DNA of 64,000 nt from Maricaulis sp. (GCF_017642925.1 NZ_JAEPOL010000010.1:1-64000); one strand, 5' to 3'; shown: positions 25,130 to 35,873, counted from the first letter of the stretch. Numbers and translations: made by a program. Notes: a model not told the origin generated them from the letters alone.

Positions 25130-26580
25130 AACTGTCAGAGCTGATGCCCGAAGACGAGTTCGCGCCGGAAGACGGCGCCGTCGAGGTGCGCGGCCTGACC
25201 CTGGACAGCCGGAAGGTTGAGCCGGGCTTCCTGTTTGCCGCCCTGCCGGGCGTGAAGGCGCATGGGCGGGACTTCATCCCCCAGGCGGTCGCCCAGGGCG
25301 CGGCGGTGATCCTGACCGATATCGCGGTCGAGGGGCTGGACATTCCGGTCCTTGTCACCGACGAGCCGGCCGCCGTGCTGGCGGAACTGGCGGCGCGTTT
25401 CTATCCGCGCCAGCCGGAGCATGTGGTGGCCGTGACCGGGACAAACGGCAAGAGCTCGACCGTGGAATTCCTTCGCCAGGTCTGGTCGGCCGCTGGGCGC
25501 GATGCCGCCTGTCTGGGCACGCTGGGCGTGACCCGGGGCACAGCGCGTGAAGTGACCGGCTATACCACGCCGGATGCAGTGGCCCTGCATCGTGCCCTCG
25601 ATGCGCTCGCAAGCGACGGGGTCACGCATCTGGCGATGGAAGCCTCCAGCCACGGGCTCAAGCAGCACCGTATGGACGGGGTCACGGTGAGCGTCGGCGC
25701 CTTCACGAATCTGACCCAGGATCACCTGGACTATCATCCCGATTTCGCCGATTACTTCGCATCCAAAGAATTGCTCTTCTCAGAGCGCGTCGCCGAAGGT
25801 GGCCGGGCCGTCGTCAATGTTGACAGCGAGTGGGGCCGCCGCATGGCCGAGACAGCGCAGCGGCGCGGTCTGGATACGGTCACGATCGGCTGGCGCGGCG
25901 AGGACCTGTCGATCCGCGAGATCACGCCGCGCCCGGCGAGCCAGGATGTCAGCTTTGCCTGGAAGGGTGCCGAGCACAGTCTGGAAATCCCGCTGGTCGG
26001 CGAGTTCCAGATCCTCAACGCCCTGTGTGCCGCAGCCATCGCCTTGGGCGACGGGGTCGAGACCGAAACCGTTCTGGCCACGCTGCGGCAGCTGGAAGGC
26101 GTGCCCGGCCGGCTGGAGAAAGTTGGCGAGACGCGGGAGGCCGCGCCGGTCCTGGTGGACTATGCCCACACGCCGGACGGTCTGGACAAGCTGTTGCGCG
26201 CGGCCCGGCCGCACACGCAGGGGCGGGTCATCGTCGTCTTCGGATGCGGCGGCGATCGCGATCCGTCCAAGCGCCAGAAAATGGGGGCGATTGCGGCCAG
26301 CCAGGCCGACCACATCATCGTCACCGACGACAATCCGCGGTCGGAAGATCCCGCGGCGATCCGTGCGGCAGTCCTCAAGGGCTGTCCGGAGGCCGAGGAA
26401 ATCGCCGACCGCAGCGCCGCGATCCGCCGCGGCGTTTCCCTGCTGGGCGAGGGCGACTGCCTGCTGATCGCCGGCAAGGGACATGAGACGGGGCAGATCG
26501 TGAATGGGACCACGCTGCCTTTCGACGACCGCGAGGAGGCCCGCAAAGCTCTGGGGGAAAGGGAGGCCGCGCATGTCTGA
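25126..26580 (+). CDS. murE: UDP-MurNAc-tripeptide synthetase MurE (meso-DAP adding)
   Basis: 484 residues. Mur ligase motifs: ATP loop VTGTNGKSSTVEF near 103, MEASSHGLKQHRMDG near 170 and the substrate-selecting DNPRSEDPAAIRA near 402. The DNPR sequence is the mark of meso-diaminopimelate-adding enzymes. It adds the third residue of the stem peptide in the cytoplasm. The GTG start overlaps the ftsI stop. The end overlaps murF by eight bases. Confidence 0.95.
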   Translation: MKLSELMPEDEFAPEDGAVEVRGLTLDSRKVEPGFLFAALPGVKAHGRDFIPQAVAQGAAVILTDIAVEGLDIPVLVTDEPAAVLAELAARFYPRQPEHVVAVTGTNGKSSTVEFLRQVWSAAGRDAACLGTLGVTRGTAREVTGYTTPDAVALHRALDALASDGVTHLAMEASSHGLKQHRMDGVTVSVGAFTNLTQDHLDYHPDFADYFASKELLFSERVAEGGRAVVNVDSEWGRRMAETAQRRGLDTVTIGWRGEDLSIREITPRPASQDVSFAWKGAEHSLEIPLVGEFQILNALCAAAIALGDGVETETVLATLRQLEGVPGRLEKVGETREAAPVLVDYAHTPDGLDKLLRAARPHTQGRVIVVFGCGGDRDPSKRQKMGAIAASQADHIIVTDDNPRSEDPAAIRAAVLKGCPEAEEIADRSAAIRRGVSLLGEGDCLLIAGKGHETGQIVNGTTLPFDDREEARKALGEREAAHV

Positions 26581-27985
26581 ACCGCTCTGGACAGCCCGAC
26601 AGGCCATGGCCGCGACCGGCGGCATGCTGATCGGCGATACCGGCTGGACCTGTTCCGGCATCTCGATCGACAGCCGCACGATCCAGCCCGGCGATCTCTT
26701 CGTCGCTCTCAAGGACGAGCGCGACGGGCACGACTATGCCGCCGCGGCCCTGAAGGCCGGTGCCGCGGCCTGTCTGATCTCCCGCAGCGATCTGGCCCTC
26801 GAACCGGCGCTGCAGGTGAAGGACACGCTGGCCGCGCTGCGCAGTCTGGGCGAGGCCGCCCGCGACCGTTGCGACGCGATCCGGGTCGCGGTGACGGGCA
26901 GTGTCGGCAAGACCACCGTCAAGGACGCGCTGGCCGCCGTGTTCCGCGCCGCCGGTCCGGCGCACTGGAGCGTGAAGTCGTACAATAATCACTGGGGCGT
27001 CCCGCTGACGCTGGCGCGCATGCCGCGCGACACGCAGCGTGCTGTCTTCGAGATGGGCATGAACCATGCCGGCGAGATCCGCGACCTGTCCTCCATGGTC
27101 CGGCCGCATGTGGCGATGATCACCCGTATCGCGCCGGCCCACCTGGAACATCTGGGCTCGATCGAGGCGATCGCCGATGCCAAGTCGGAGATCTATGAGG
27201 GCCTGGAAACGGACGGCGTCGCGATCTATCCCGCCGACGATCCCCAGGCCGAACGTCTGGCGCGCCATGCCCGCCATTCCGGCGCGGCCTTCATGCTGGA
27301 TTTCGGCACGGCGAAGGACGCCGCGATCCGTATCGAGTCGTTTGAAACGGGGCTCGACGGATCGCGCGGCATCGCCAATGTACTGGGCATGCGCGTGCCT
27401 TTCTCGGTCAAGGCGTCGGGCATGCACTGGGCCTGGAATATCGCCGCCATCTTCGCCGCTTCGGCCGGGGCCGGTCTCGATGCCGGTGATGTTGCCGAAG
27501 CGCTGGCGGGGCTTGAAGCCGGTGCGGGGCGTGGCCGCGTGCTGACCCTGGCGCATCCCGCCGGCGGCAGCTTCACCCTGCTCGACGACGCCTATAACGC
27601 CAATCCGGTTTCCATGGCCGCCGCGATCTCGGCGCTCGGTGCCGCACGTCCCGGTGAGGGCGGGCGTCGCATCGCCGTTCTGGGCGACATGCTGGAGCTG
27701 GGACCGGACGAGGGCGCCATGCACGCCGCACTCGCCGAACCGCTCGAGGCGGCCGGTGTCGACGAGGTCTATACGTGTGGCAGCCGGATGCGCAGCCTCC
27801 ACGACGCCTTGCCCGCGACCCGCCGCGCAGGCTATGCGGCAAATGCGGACGAGGGGCTTGACCTGATCAGGGCAGCAATCCGGCCGGGGGATGTTGTGCT
27901 CGTCAAAGGGTCGAATGCCTCCGGTCTCCACAGGATTGCCGCATATCTGGCCGACGGTTCCGCGCTCGGATTGACGGAGGCCTGA
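26573..27985 (+). CDS. murF: UDP-MurNAc-tripeptide D-Ala-D-Ala ligase MurF
   Basis: 470 residues. The N-terminal substrate domain contains [20 protein letters not shown]. The ATP loop [12 protein letters not shown] lies near 107-118. [11 protein letters not shown] and [13 protein letters not shown] (near 340) are typical. It completes the UDP-MurNAc pentapeptide. I chose the ATG at 26573 because GGGGGAAAGGGAGG precedes it and the protein starts as expected; it lies inside the end of murE. Confidence 0.95.
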   Translation: MSEPLWTARQAMAATGGMLIGDTGWTCSGISIDSRTIQPGDLFVALKDERDGHDYAAAALKAGAAACLISRSDLALEPALQVKDTLAALRSLGEAARDRCDAIRVAVTGSVGKTTVKDALAAVFRAAGPAHWSVKSYNNHWGVPLTLARMPRDTQRAVFEMGMNHAGEIRDLSSMVRPHVAMITRIAPAHLEHLGSIEAIADAKSEIYEGLETDGVAIYPADDPQAERLARHARHSGAAFMLDFGTAKDAAIRIESFETGLDGSRGIANVLGMRVPFSVKASGMHWAWNIAAIFAASAGAGLDAGDVAEALAGLEAGAGRGRVLTLAHPAGGSFTLLDDAYNANPVSMAAAISALGAARPGEGGRRIAVLGDMLELGPDEGAMHAALAEPLEAAGVDEVYTCGSRMRSLHDALPATRRAGYAANADEGLDLIRAAIRPGDVVLVKGSNASGLHRIAAYLADGSALGLTEA

Positions 27986-27992
27986 TCCGCCC

Positions 27993-29096
27993 ATGCTGTA
28001 TTTGTTGCTGTCGCCGCTGGCTGAAGACCTCCAGCTGGCCAATCTGTTCCGCTACATCACCTTCCGCACCGGCGGCGCACTGATGACGGCCATGCTGATC
28101 GCCTTCCTGCTCGGCAAGCCGATGATTGCCTGGCTGCGCAAGAAGCAGGGCAAGGGCCAGCCGATCCGCGCCGAGGGGATCGAGCGTCACGTGGTCGAGA
28201 AGACCGGCACGCCGACCATGGGCGGCTTTCTGATCCTGCTAGGTGTCATGGTCGGCACGCTCCTGTGGGCGGACCTGTCGAATGCCTATGTCTGGATCGT
28301 CGTCTTCGTCACGGCCGGTTTCGGTGTGATCGGTTTCATCGACGACTATCTCAAGGTCACCAAGCAATCGACGGCGGGCTTCTCCGGCCGGCTGAAGCTG
28401 GCGACGGAATTCATCATCGCGCTGGTCGCCGTCGTCTGGGCGACGGTGACGGCGCGGGGCCTGGGCATGGAAACCGGGATGTCGACCTCGATCGCCTTTC
28501 CCTTCTTCAAGGACCTGGTGATCAATATCGGTCCGCTCTTCTATGCGTTCGGCTGTATCGTCATTGTCGGCGCCGGCAATGCGGTGAACATGACCGACGG
28601 CCTGGACGGGCTGGCCATCGTGCCCGTGATGATTGCCGCGGCGACTTTCGGCGCCATTGCCTATGTCGTCGGCCGGGTCGACTTTGCCGAATACCTGCAG
28701 GTCCACTACACAGCGGGCACCGGCGAGCTGCTGGTTTTCTGCGGCGCGCTGATCGGCGCGGGACTGGGCTTTTTGTGGTGGAATGCACCGCCGGCCATGG
28801 TCTTCATGGGCGATACCGGCTCGCTGTCGCTGGGCGGCGCGCTGGGCGCCATCGCGGTCGCCGTGAAGCACGAGATCGTGCTGGCAATCGTCGGCGGGCT
28901 GTTCGTGCTCGAGATCGTCTCGGTGATGGTGCAGGTCGCCAGCTTCAAGCTGACCGGCAAGCGTGTTTTCAAGATGGCGCCGATCCACCACCATTTCGAA
29001 CGGCATGGCTGGGCCGAGCCCACCATTGTCATCCGCTTCTGGATCATTGCCGTTGTGCTCGCATTGATTGGACTTGCAACCCTGAAGCTGAGATAA
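27993..29096 (+). CDS. mraY: Phospho-MurNAc-pentapeptide transferase MraY
   Basis: 367 residues with about ten transmembrane helices. Conserved catalytic-site segments are [18 protein letters not shown] near 110, [14 protein letters not shown] near 193 and [13 protein letters not shown] near 327. It transfers phospho-MurNAc-pentapeptide to undecaprenyl phosphate to make lipid I at the inner membrane. The ATG lies seven bases after the murF stop, with GGAGG inside the murF end. Confidence 0.96.
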   Translation: MLYLLLSPLAEDLQLANLFRYITFRTGGALMTAMLIAFLLGKPMIAWLRKKQGKGQPIRAEGIERHVVEKTGTPTMGGFLILLGVMVGTLLWADLSNAYVWIVVFVTAGFGVIGFIDDYLKVTKQSTAGFSGRLKLATEFIIALVAVVWATVTARGLGMETGMSTSIAFPFFKDLVINIGPLFYAFGCIVIVGAGNAVNMTDGLDGLAIVPVMIAAATFGAIAYVVGRVDFAEYLQVHYTAGTGELLVFCGALIGAGLGFLWWNAPPAMVFMGDTGSLSLGGALGAIAVAVKHEIVLAIVGGLFVLEIVSVMVQVASFKLTGKRVFKMAPIHHHFERHGWAEPTIVIRFWIIAVVLALIGLATLKLR

Positions 29097-29105
29097 CAGC
29101 CCTTC

Positions 29106-30530
29106 ATGATCCCGATCCATGCATATGAAGGCCGCCGTGTCGCTGTGTTCGGATTGGGGCGCACAGGCATAGCCACGGCCAAGGCCCTCGCCGCAGGCGG
29201 CGCAGACGTATCCTGCTGGGATGACAGCGAGGCTGCGCGCGATCGTGCCCTGGCCGCCGGCCTGCAGCCGGACGATCTCAACCGGCGCGACTGGGGCGAT
29301 ATCGCCGCGCTGGTCCTGTCGCCGGGCATTCCGCTGACCCACCCCAAGCCGCACCGCATGGTCGAGCTGGCCAACAGTGTCGGCGCGCCGGTGATCGGCG
29401 ATATCGAGCTGTTCGCCCTGGCGCTTCGCGATGTGCCGGAAAAGCGCCGGCCGAAAGTGATCGGTATTACCGGCACCAACGGCAAGTCGACCACGACCGC
29501 ACTGATCGGCCACATCCTGCGTGAAACCGGCCGCAAGACTGTCGTCGGCGGCAATATCGGCGACGCCATCCTGGCGCAGGATCCGCCCAGCCCGGGCCTG
29601 CACTACGTGCTGGAACTGTCCTCCTACCAGATCGATCTGACGCATTCGCTCGCCTGTGACGTCGCGGTGCTGCTTAACATCACGCCGGATCACATCGACC
29701 GGCACGGCGATTTCGACGGCTATTTCCGTGCCAAGCAGCGCCTGTTCGAAATGCAGGCACCGTCGGGCCAGGCCGTGATCGGCATCGACGACAACGACAC
29801 CGCCGCCTTCTTCTCCCGGCTGCGGCAGTCCCGGCGTGAGGAACAGGTCGTTCCGATCTCGTCCGGCCGCGTGTTTGCGCGGGGCGTCTATGCGCTGGGC
29901 GACCGGGTCTATGACGCGCTGGATACAGCCTCGCATCCGGCGGTCGATCTGAAACGGGCACCGGCCCTGCCGGGGCGCCACAATGCCCAGAATGTCGCCG
30001 CAGCGCTCGCCGCCGTGCGGCTGATGGGTGTGTCGGCCCGCGCCGCGGCCGAGGCGATCTATACATTCCCCGGCCTGCCGCACCGCCAGGAAAGCGTCGC
30101 GACCCTTGGTGGCATCCGCTTCGTCAATGACAGCAAGGCCACCAATGCCGAAGCCGCCATCCAGGCGCTCACCTGCTATGACAGCATCCGCTGGATTGTC
30201 GGCGGGCGGGCCAAGGAAGGCGGGCTGAAAGCGGCCATGGGCGCCGCCGGACGGATCGCCCGGGCCTATCTGATCGGCGAGGCCGAGGACCGGTTCGCTG
30301 GCGAACTGGACGGCCGGATCCCGTTCACACGCTGCGGCACGCTGGAAGCCGCTGTGGCGGCTGCCGCACGCGATGCCTGGGCAGAGGGACGCCCGGGCGA
30401 GGTGGTGCTGCTGTCGCCGGCCGCGGCCTCCTTTGACCAGTTCACCTCCTATGAGGCGCGCGGCGATGCCTTCCGCTCGATCGTCTCCGGCCTCACCGTG
30501 CCGGACGATGCTGCGGAGCATGTCTCGTGA
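29106..30530 (+). CDS. murD: UDP-MurNAc-L-alanine:D-glutamate ligase MurD
   Basis: 474 residues. The N-terminal Rossmann-like part starts VAVFGLGRTGIATAKAL. The ATP loop GITGTNGKSTTTALIGHIL lies near 119. LPHRQESVATLGGIRFVNDS marks the start of the C-terminal domain. It adds D-glutamate, the second stem residue. It lies nine bases after mraY and overlaps ftsW by four bases (GTGA). Confidence 0.95.
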   Translation: MIPIHAYEGRRVAVFGLGRTGIATAKALAAGGADVSCWDDSEAARDRALAAGLQPDDLNRRDWGDIAALVLSPGIPLTHPKPHRMVELANSVGAPVIGDIELFALALRDVPEKRRPKVIGITGTNGKSTTTALIGHILRETGRKTVVGGNIGDAILAQDPPSPGLHYVLELSSYQIDLTHSLACDVAVLLNITPDHIDRHGDFDGYFRAKQRLFEMQAPSGQAVIGIDDNDTAAFFSRLRQSRREEQVVPISSGRVFARGVYALGDRVYDALDTASHPAVDLKRAPALPGRHNAQNVAAALAAVRLMGVSARAAAEAIYTFPGLPHRQESVATLGGIRFVNDSKATNAEAAIQALTCYDSIRWIVGGRAKEGGLKAAMGAAGRIARAYLIGEAEDRFAGELDGRIPFTRCGTLEAAVAAAARDAWAEGRPGEVVLLSPAAASFDQFTSYEARGDAFRSIVSGLTVPDDAAEHVS

Positions 30531-31654
30531 TCCAGGACGTTTCCCGGGGATTGGGGACCTGGTGGCGCGGGGTCGACCGGACGCTGCTGGTCGTGGTCAT
30601 CGCGCTTATCGTGATCGGCCTGATCCTGTCCATGGCTGCCAGCCCTGCCATCGCCGGGCGGATCGGCATCGACGACCCTTTCCACTTCTTCTACCGCCAG
30701 AGCGTGTTCGCGGTGGCCGGCCTTGTCGGCATGCTGGGCGTATCGGCGCTCAATCCCAAGGGCGCGCGGCGGCTGGCCGTGATTGCGCTGGGCTGCTCGC
30801 TTCTGTTGATGGTGGCGACGCTCTTCATCGGCAATGAGGTGAAGGGCGCGACCCGCTGGATACGCGTCGGCCCGCTTTCCCTGCAGGCCTCCGAGTTTCT
30901 CAAGCCGGCGCTGATCGTCACGGCCGCCTGGCTGTTTGCCGAGGAAAAGCGTGGCGCGCCGATCCCGGGCCGGGCGATCGCCTTCGGCATCTATATCGTG
31001 TCCATCGGGCTTCTGATGGCGCAGCCGGATTTCGGCCAGACCGTGCTTTTGACCCTGTGTTTCGGCGGCGTCTTCTTTGCCTCCGGCCTGTCCTGGCTGT
31101 GGGTGTCGGTGCTGGGCGGGCTGGCGGCGACCGGCTCGACGCTGGCCTATTTCACCTTCCCGCACGTCGCCAGCCGGGTCGACCGCTTCATGAATCCGGA
31201 GAGCGGCGACACCTACCAGATCGACCAGGCCATCGAGGCGATCTCGCGCGGCGGGATCGCCGGCGCCGGGCCGGGCGAGGGGGAGGTGAAGAACTTCCTG
31301 CCCGACGCCCATGCCGACTTCATCTTCGCCGTCGCTGCCGAGGAATTCGGCCTGATGGCCTCGCTCGCCATCATCGGCCTGTTCGCGATCCTGGTGGCGC
31401 GCGCCTGGACCCAGGCGATGCGGCTGCAGGACAATTTCGCCCAGCTGGCGGTCGCCGGGCTGGCGCTGCAATTTGCACTGCAGGCGCTCGTCAACATCGG
31501 CGTGAACTTGAACCTCATCCCGCCCAAGGGCATGACTTTGCCCTTCGTATCCTACGGAGGGTCCTCCATGCTTGCGCTCGCCTTCGGGGCCGGCCTCCTT
31601 CTGGCTTTCACCCGCCGCCGTCCCGGCGCCTATTCGCTGCGGCATTCGGCATGA
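30527..31654 (+). CDS. ftsW: Septal SEDS glycosyltransferase FtsW
   Basis: 375 residues, about ten transmembrane helices, SEDS family. GATRWIRVGPLSLQASEFLKP (near 105), AEEFGLMASLAIIGLF and the terminal NLIPPKGMTLPFVSYGGSSM are diagnostic. It polymerises lipid II into glycan strands at the septum together with FtsI. The GTG start overlaps the murD stop and the end overlaps murG (ATGA). Confidence 0.95.
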   Translation: MIQDVSRGLGTWWRGVDRTLLVVVIALIVIGLILSMAASPAIAGRIGIDDPFHFFYRQSVFAVAGLVGMLGVSALNPKGARRLAVIALGCSLLLMVATLFIGNEVKGATRWIRVGPLSLQASEFLKPALIVTAAWLFAEEKRGAPIPGRAIAFGIYIVSIGLLMAQPDFGQTVLLTLCFGGVFFASGLSWLWVSVLGGLAATGSTLAYFTFPHVASRVDRFMNPESGDTYQIDQAIEAISRGGIAGAGPGEGEVKNFLPDAHADFIFAVAAEEFGLMASLAIIGLFAILVARAWTQAMRLQDNFAQLAVAGLALQFALQALVNIGVNLNLIPPKGMTLPFVSYGGSSMLALAFGAGLLLAFTRRRPGAYSLRHSA

Positions 31655-32757
31655 CGCCGCGCCGTTGCCTGATTGCCGCCGGCGGGACCGGCGGTCACAT
31701 CTTTCCGGCGCGCGCTGCGGCCGATGCGCTGATCGCGCGCGGCTGGCAGGTGCGGCTCGTCACGGATACGCGCGGCCTGCGCCATGCGGCGGATTTTCCG
31801 GCTGTCGCGGTCGACGAGATCCATGCCGCCAGCCCGTCGACGAAAAACCCGGTCAAGCTGGCCAAGGCGGCGCTGGAGCTGACCCAGGGCCTGGCCCAGA
31901 CGCGCGGCATCGTACAGCGCTGGAAGCCGGACGTGGTCGCCGGCTTTGGCGGCTATCCTGCCTTTCCCGCGCTTGGCGTGGCACAATCGATGCGCATCCC
32001 CTTTGCCATTCACGAGCAGAATGCGGTGCTGGGCCGGGTCAATCGCATGTTTGCGGCCCGCGCCGGCTTTGTCGCGTCCGGCTTCGAGCGCCTGGACAGG
32101 CTGCCGGAGAAGGCGCGCAAGCGTCACATCCTCACCGGCAATCCGCTGCGCACCCCCATCGTCGAGGCGCGGGCGGCCGGCTATCCGGCGCTGACGGCTG
32201 ACGGGCGGATCAACCTGCTCGTGCTCGGCGGCTCGCTGGGCGCGCGCATCCTGTCGGAAACCGTGCCGGCGGCGGTGGCAAAACTCCCGGAAAAGCTGCG
32301 ATCTCGCCTTGATGTCGTCCAACAGACCCGTGAGGAATCCCTCCCCATGGCCCGCGAGACCTATGCCCAAGCCGGCGTCAACGCCATTTGCGAACCCTTC
32401 TTCGAGGATGTCGGCGCGCTTTATGCGGCCAGCCATCTCGTGATCGGCCGCTCCGGCGCGTCCACCGTGTCCGAAGTGGCCGGTGTGGGACGCCCGGCGA
32501 TCTTCTGCCCGCTTGCCATCGCAACAGACGACCACCAGGCCGCCAATGCCGACGGTCTGGTCCAGGCCGTCGCCGCCGACATGCTGCGCGAAGCCGACTT
32601 CACGGCCGATCGCGTCGCCAAACTGCTTGAAACCCGCCTTACCAACCCCGAAGACTTGGCCGAACGGGCCGCCGCAGCCCGCACGCTGGGCCGGCCCGAC
32701 GCCGCGGAAACGCTGGCGAAATCGATCGACGGCCTGGTGCGAGGAGCCCTCGTATGA
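31651..32757 (+). CDS. murG: Lipid II synthase MurG
   Basis: 368 residues, GT28 family. The glycine-rich loop [19 protein letters not shown] opens the protein. [14 protein letters not shown] marks the second domain, and [21 protein letters not shown] contributes to the UDP-GlcNAc site. It adds GlcNAc to lipid I on the inner face of the membrane. The ATG overlaps the ftsW stop; its own stop overlaps the murC start. Confidence 0.95.
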   Translation: MTPRRCLIAAGGTGGHIFPARAAADALIARGWQVRLVTDTRGLRHAADFPAVAVDEIHAASPSTKNPVKLAKAALELTQGLAQTRGIVQRWKPDVVAGFGGYPAFPALGVAQSMRIPFAIHEQNAVLGRVNRMFAARAGFVASGFERLDRLPEKARKRHILTGNPLRTPIVEARAAGYPALTADGRINLLVLGGSLGARILSETVPAAVAKLPEKLRSRLDVVQQTREESLPMARETYAQAGVNAICEPFFEDVGALYAASHLVIGRSGASTVSEVAGVGRPAIFCPLAIATDDHQAANADGLVQAVAADMLREADFTADRVAKLLETRLTNPEDLAERAAAARTLGRPDAAETLAKSIDGLVRGALV

Positions 32758-34160
32758 AATTTGCCGCCCTGCCTTTCCCTGTCGGCCCTGTCCATTTCGT
32801 CGGTATCGGCGGCATCGGCATGAGCGGCATTGCCGAGGTCATGCTGAATCTCGGCTATCAGGTGCAGGGATCGGACATCCGCGCCAATCCGAATGTCGAG
32901 CGTCTGGAAGGCCTGGGCGCGCGGGTTGCGATCGGTCATGCGGGCGAGAATGTCGAAGGGGCAGGCGCCATCGTCGTCTCCTCTGCAATCAAGCCGGACA
33001 ATCCCGAACTCGTCGCGGCACGGGCCAAGAAAATCCCCGTCGTGCGCCGGGCTGAAATGCTGGCCGAACTCATGCGGTTGAAATTCGCCGTCGCCGTCGG
33101 CGGCACGCACGGCAAGACGACAACCACATCGCTGGTCTCGGTGCTGATGGATGCGGCGGGCGTCGATCCGACCGTGATCAATGGCGGCATCATCTCGGCC
33201 TATGGCTCGAACGCCAAGATGGGCCTGGGCGACTGGATGGCGGTCGAGGCCGATGAAAGCGACGGCTCCTTCCTGAAACTGCGGTCGACGGTGGCCATCG
33301 TCACCAATATCGATCCGGAGCACATGGAGCACTACGGCAGTTTCGATGCGCTGCGGCAGGCCTTCTTCCGCTTTGTCGAGAACCTGCCCTTCTACGGTTT
33401 TGCCGTGCTGTGCACCGATCATCCCGAAGTGCAGTCGCTGGCCAGCCGGATCGAGGACCGCCGCGTCATCACCTACGGCAAGAACCCGCAGGCCGATGTG
33501 CGTCTGGAAAACCTGCGTATGGAGCCGTCCGGTTCGACTTTCGACGTCACCTTCCGCCTGCGCGACCAGGCGCCGGAGACCTGGCGCGATATCGTTTTGC
33601 CGATGATGGGTGAGCACAATGTGCTCAATGCTGTCGCGGCCCTGGCAACGGCGCGTGAGCTCGGTCTTACCGAAGACGCCGCCAAGGGCGCTCTGAAGGG
33701 CTTCGGCGGGGTGAAGCGGCGCTTTACGCAGACCGGCAGCTGGAAAGGCGCGACCATTATCGACGATTACGGCCACCACCCGGTCGAGATCGCTGCCGTG
33801 TTGCGCGCTGCGCGCCAGGCCGCGACCGGCAAGGTGGTCGCCGTGATGCAGCCGCACCGCTATTCCCGCCTGCACGACCTGTTCGAGGATTTCTCGACCT
33901 GTTTCAACGATGCCGACAGCGTGCTGGTGGCCCCGGTCTATACCGCCGGCGAGGACCCGATCGAGGGGGCCGACCGCGACCATCTCGTCGCCAGCCTGAC
34001 CGCGCACGGCCATCGCGACGCCCTGGCCATCACCCGCGACAGCGTTGCTGCCGAAGTCGCCAAACGGGCCGGGAAGGGCGATGTCGTCGTCTGCCTCGGC
34101 GCCGGCGACATCACGCAATGGGCCTACGCGCTTCCGGGTGAGCTGGAGGCGTTGGGCTAG
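32754..34160 (+). CDS. murC: UDP-MurNAc:L-alanine ligase MurC
   Basis: 468 residues. The N-terminal nucleotide-sugar motif [15 protein letters not shown] is followed by ATP loop [14 protein letters not shown] near 115 and EADESDGSF near 163. [12 protein letters not shown] (near 338) and [14 protein letters not shown] complete the family pattern. It adds the first L-Ala. It closes the tightly overlapped rsmH-murC run; after it a repeat separates murB. Confidence 0.95.
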   Translation: MKFAALPFPVGPVHFVGIGGIGMSGIAEVMLNLGYQVQGSDIRANPNVERLEGLGARVAIGHAGENVEGAGAIVVSSAIKPDNPELVAARAKKIPVVRRAEMLAELMRLKFAVAVGGTHGKTTTTSLVSVLMDAAGVDPTVINGGIISAYGSNAKMGLGDWMAVEADESDGSFLKLRSTVAIVTNIDPEHMEHYGSFDALRQAFFRFVENLPFYGFAVLCTDHPEVQSLASRIEDRRVITYGKNPQADVRLENLRMEPSGSTFDVTFRLRDQAPETWRDIVLPMMGEHNVLNAVAALATARELGLTEDAAKGALKGFGGVKRRFTQTGSWKGATIIDDYGHHPVEIAAVLRAARQAATGKVVAVMQPHRYSRLHDLFEDFSTCFNDADSVLVAPVYTAGEDPIEGADRDHLVASLTAHGHRDALAITRDSVAAEVAKRAGKGDVVVCLGAGDITQWAYALPGELEALG

Positions 34161-34184
34161 TGGAGCAAGCCGGTGAAACCGCGG

Positions 34185-34330
34185 TCCTTCCCCTTGATGG
34201 GGAAGGTGGGCCGAAGCGGAGCTTCGGGCCGGAAGGGGTGAAGCCCGGTGCCGGCGTTTTCACACACCTCGCCCCCACCCCATCCACCCCGCCTTCGGCG
34301 CGGTCCCCCTTCCCCGTCGAGGGGAAGGAT
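34185..34330. repeat. Dispersed repeat (family 2) inside the dcw cluster
   Basis: The ends are inverted TCCTTCCCCTTGATGGGGAA and its partner CCCGTCGAGGGGAAGGA. One GC-rich hairpin lies near each end (CCGAAGCGGAGCTTCGG; CCGCCTTCGGCGCGG). It aligns end to end with the reverse complement of 3084-3230. It fills the murC-murB gap, the only gap of more than 100 bases between mraZ and ftsA. Its right end abuts the murB ribosome binding site. Confidence 0.78.
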
Positions 34331-34341
34331 GGAGGCCTGTT

Positions 34342-35277
34342 GTGACGAACCTTCTCGCCCAGCTCCCGCCCGTTCGCGGCAAATATATCGAACAGGCGCC
34401 GCTCAGGGATATCACCTGGCTGCGCGTCGGCGGTCCGGCGGATGTGCTCTACCTGCCGGCCGACGAGGCCGATCTGGCGCGCTTCCTGGCCGAGACACCG
34501 GACGAGATCCCGGTTCATGTCCTGGGTGCCGGATCGAATACGCTGGTGCGCGATGGCGGTGTGCCGGGCGTGGTGATCCGGCTCGGTCCGCCCTTCGCGA
34601 AGACCGAGGCCCTGGACGGCAATCGTCTGCGGGCCGGCGCCGGTGCGCTGGACCGCATGGTCGCCAAGGCCGCTGCCAAGGCAGGCCTGGCGGGTATGGA
34701 GTATCTGATCGGTGTGCCCGGTACGATCGGCGGCGCGTTGCGCATGAATGCCGGCTGCTATGACCAGGAAACCGCCGATGTGATCGTCGAGGCCGTGGCG
34801 CTCGACCGGTCCGGGCGGCGCATCGTCGCCTCACCGGACGAGCTGGCCTATTCCTATCGTCATTGCGAGGCGCCGGAGGACTGGATCTTCACCGAAGCCG
34901 TCTTCCAGGGCACGCCGGACGAGCCCGCCGCGATCGAGGCGCGCATGGGCGAGATCACCGCCCGCCGCGAACAGACCCAGCCGATCCGGGAAAAGACATC
35001 GGGCTCGACCTTCGCCAATCCCGACCCGCCCGGCACGCCGGACCAGCGCAAGTCCTGGCAGCTGATCGACAGTGTCGGCGGCCGCGGCTTCTCGGTCGGG
35101 GGCGCACGGTTTTCCGAACAGCACTGCAATTTCCTGATCAATGACGGTTCCGCCTCGGCGGCCGATCTGGAAGAGGTAGGCGAGACGATCCGGGCCCGCA
35201 TCCGCGAGACGCACGGGATCGACCTGCGCTGGGAAGTGCGGCGCATCGGCAAGAGCCAGGAGGAGCAATCCAGATGA
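34342..35277 (+). CDS. murB: UDP-N-acetylenolpyruvoylglucosamine reductase MurB
   Basis: 311 residues. FAD-binding motifs: TWLRVGGPADVLYLP, HVLGAGSNTLVRDGG and PGTIGGALRMNAGCY. The catalytic-serine segment is KTSGSTFANPD near 230, and GGARFSEQHCNFLIN follows; this is the type I form. It reduces UDP-GlcNAc-enolpyruvate to UDP-MurNAc. The start is GTG at 34342 with GGATGGAGG seven to fourteen bases before it, sequence partly supplied by the upstream repeat. The stop overlaps the next gene (ATGA). Confidence 0.95.
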   Translation: MTNLLAQLPPVRGKYIEQAPLRDITWLRVGGPADVLYLPADEADLARFLAETPDEIPVHVLGAGSNTLVRDGGVPGVVIRLGPPFAKTEALDGNRLRAGAGALDRMVAKAAAKAGLAGMEYLIGVPGTIGGALRMNAGCYDQETADVIVEAVALDRSGRRIVASPDELAYSYRHCEAPEDWIFTEAVFQGTPDEPAAIEARMGEITARREQTQPIREKTSGSTFANPDPPGTPDQRKSWQLIDSVGGRGFSVGGARFSEQHCNFLINDGSASAADLEEVGETIRARIRETHGIDLRWEVRRIGKSQEEQSR

Positions 35278-35870
35278 CCCAGGATTTCATCACGGCCATC
35301 GAGCCGATCCGCAACCAGTATGTGAACGGTTACGCGACCTGGCTGGCCGACAAGGCCAAGGCCTATCCCCAGGGTGCCGGCGAATACCTGTTCGAAATCC
35401 AGGCGCAGACCAATTTCGCGCGCAAGCTTTGCCGCGTCGATTTCGTTTCGGCCCCGGGCGACAACGCGCCGCCGCATGAATACAGCCTCAAATCCATGCT
35501 CGGCTTCGCGCCGATGTCCGACCGGATCGACGGTGTCGCGGTCCAGCTCAATCCATTCCGCTGGGACAGCGCGGTGGTCGAGGTCCCCGGCGCGATCTGG
35601 GATCGCGACAAGGTGATCGAGTGGTTCAATCGCTGGTTCGGCTTCAACGGCAAGACGCCCTGGGTCACCGTGCGCGACAAGCCGAGCGGCGTGCTGCACA
35701 TCTGTGCCTGGGTCGAGCCGGGCATGCTGCGGATCGATTTCGGGTCTGCGCCGGCTGAAGCCCTGGCGGAACTCATCCCGATCGCCCGTGACAGCGGCGC
35801 GCAGGTGATGTCCATCCGCGATGCCAGCCAGATGGCTGCCCGGCCCGATGCCGGCCATGTGATAGGCTAG
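35274..35870 (+). CDS. Unrecognised protein encoded between murB and ddl
   Basis: 198 residues, soluble, with no signal peptide or transmembrane segment. Its composition is ordinary, with many aromatic residues in the middle (EWFNRWFGFNGKTPWVTV, ICAWVEPGMLRIDFGS). I cannot assign a family or catalytic motif. Its start overlaps the murB stop (ATGA) and its stop lies three bases before ddl, so it is translated as part of the cluster. A role tied to cell wall synthesis or division is a reasonable guess from position only. Confidence 0.85.
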   Translation: MTQDFITAIEPIRNQYVNGYATWLADKAKAYPQGAGEYLFEIQAQTNFARKLCRVDFVSAPGDNAPPHEYSLKSMLGFAPMSDRIDGVAVQLNPFRWDSAVVEVPGAIWDRDKVIEWFNRWFGFNGKTPWVTVRDKPSGVLHICAWVEPGMLRIDFGSAPAEALAELIPIARDSGAQVMSIRDASQMAARPDAGHVIG

Positions 35871-35873
35871 ATC

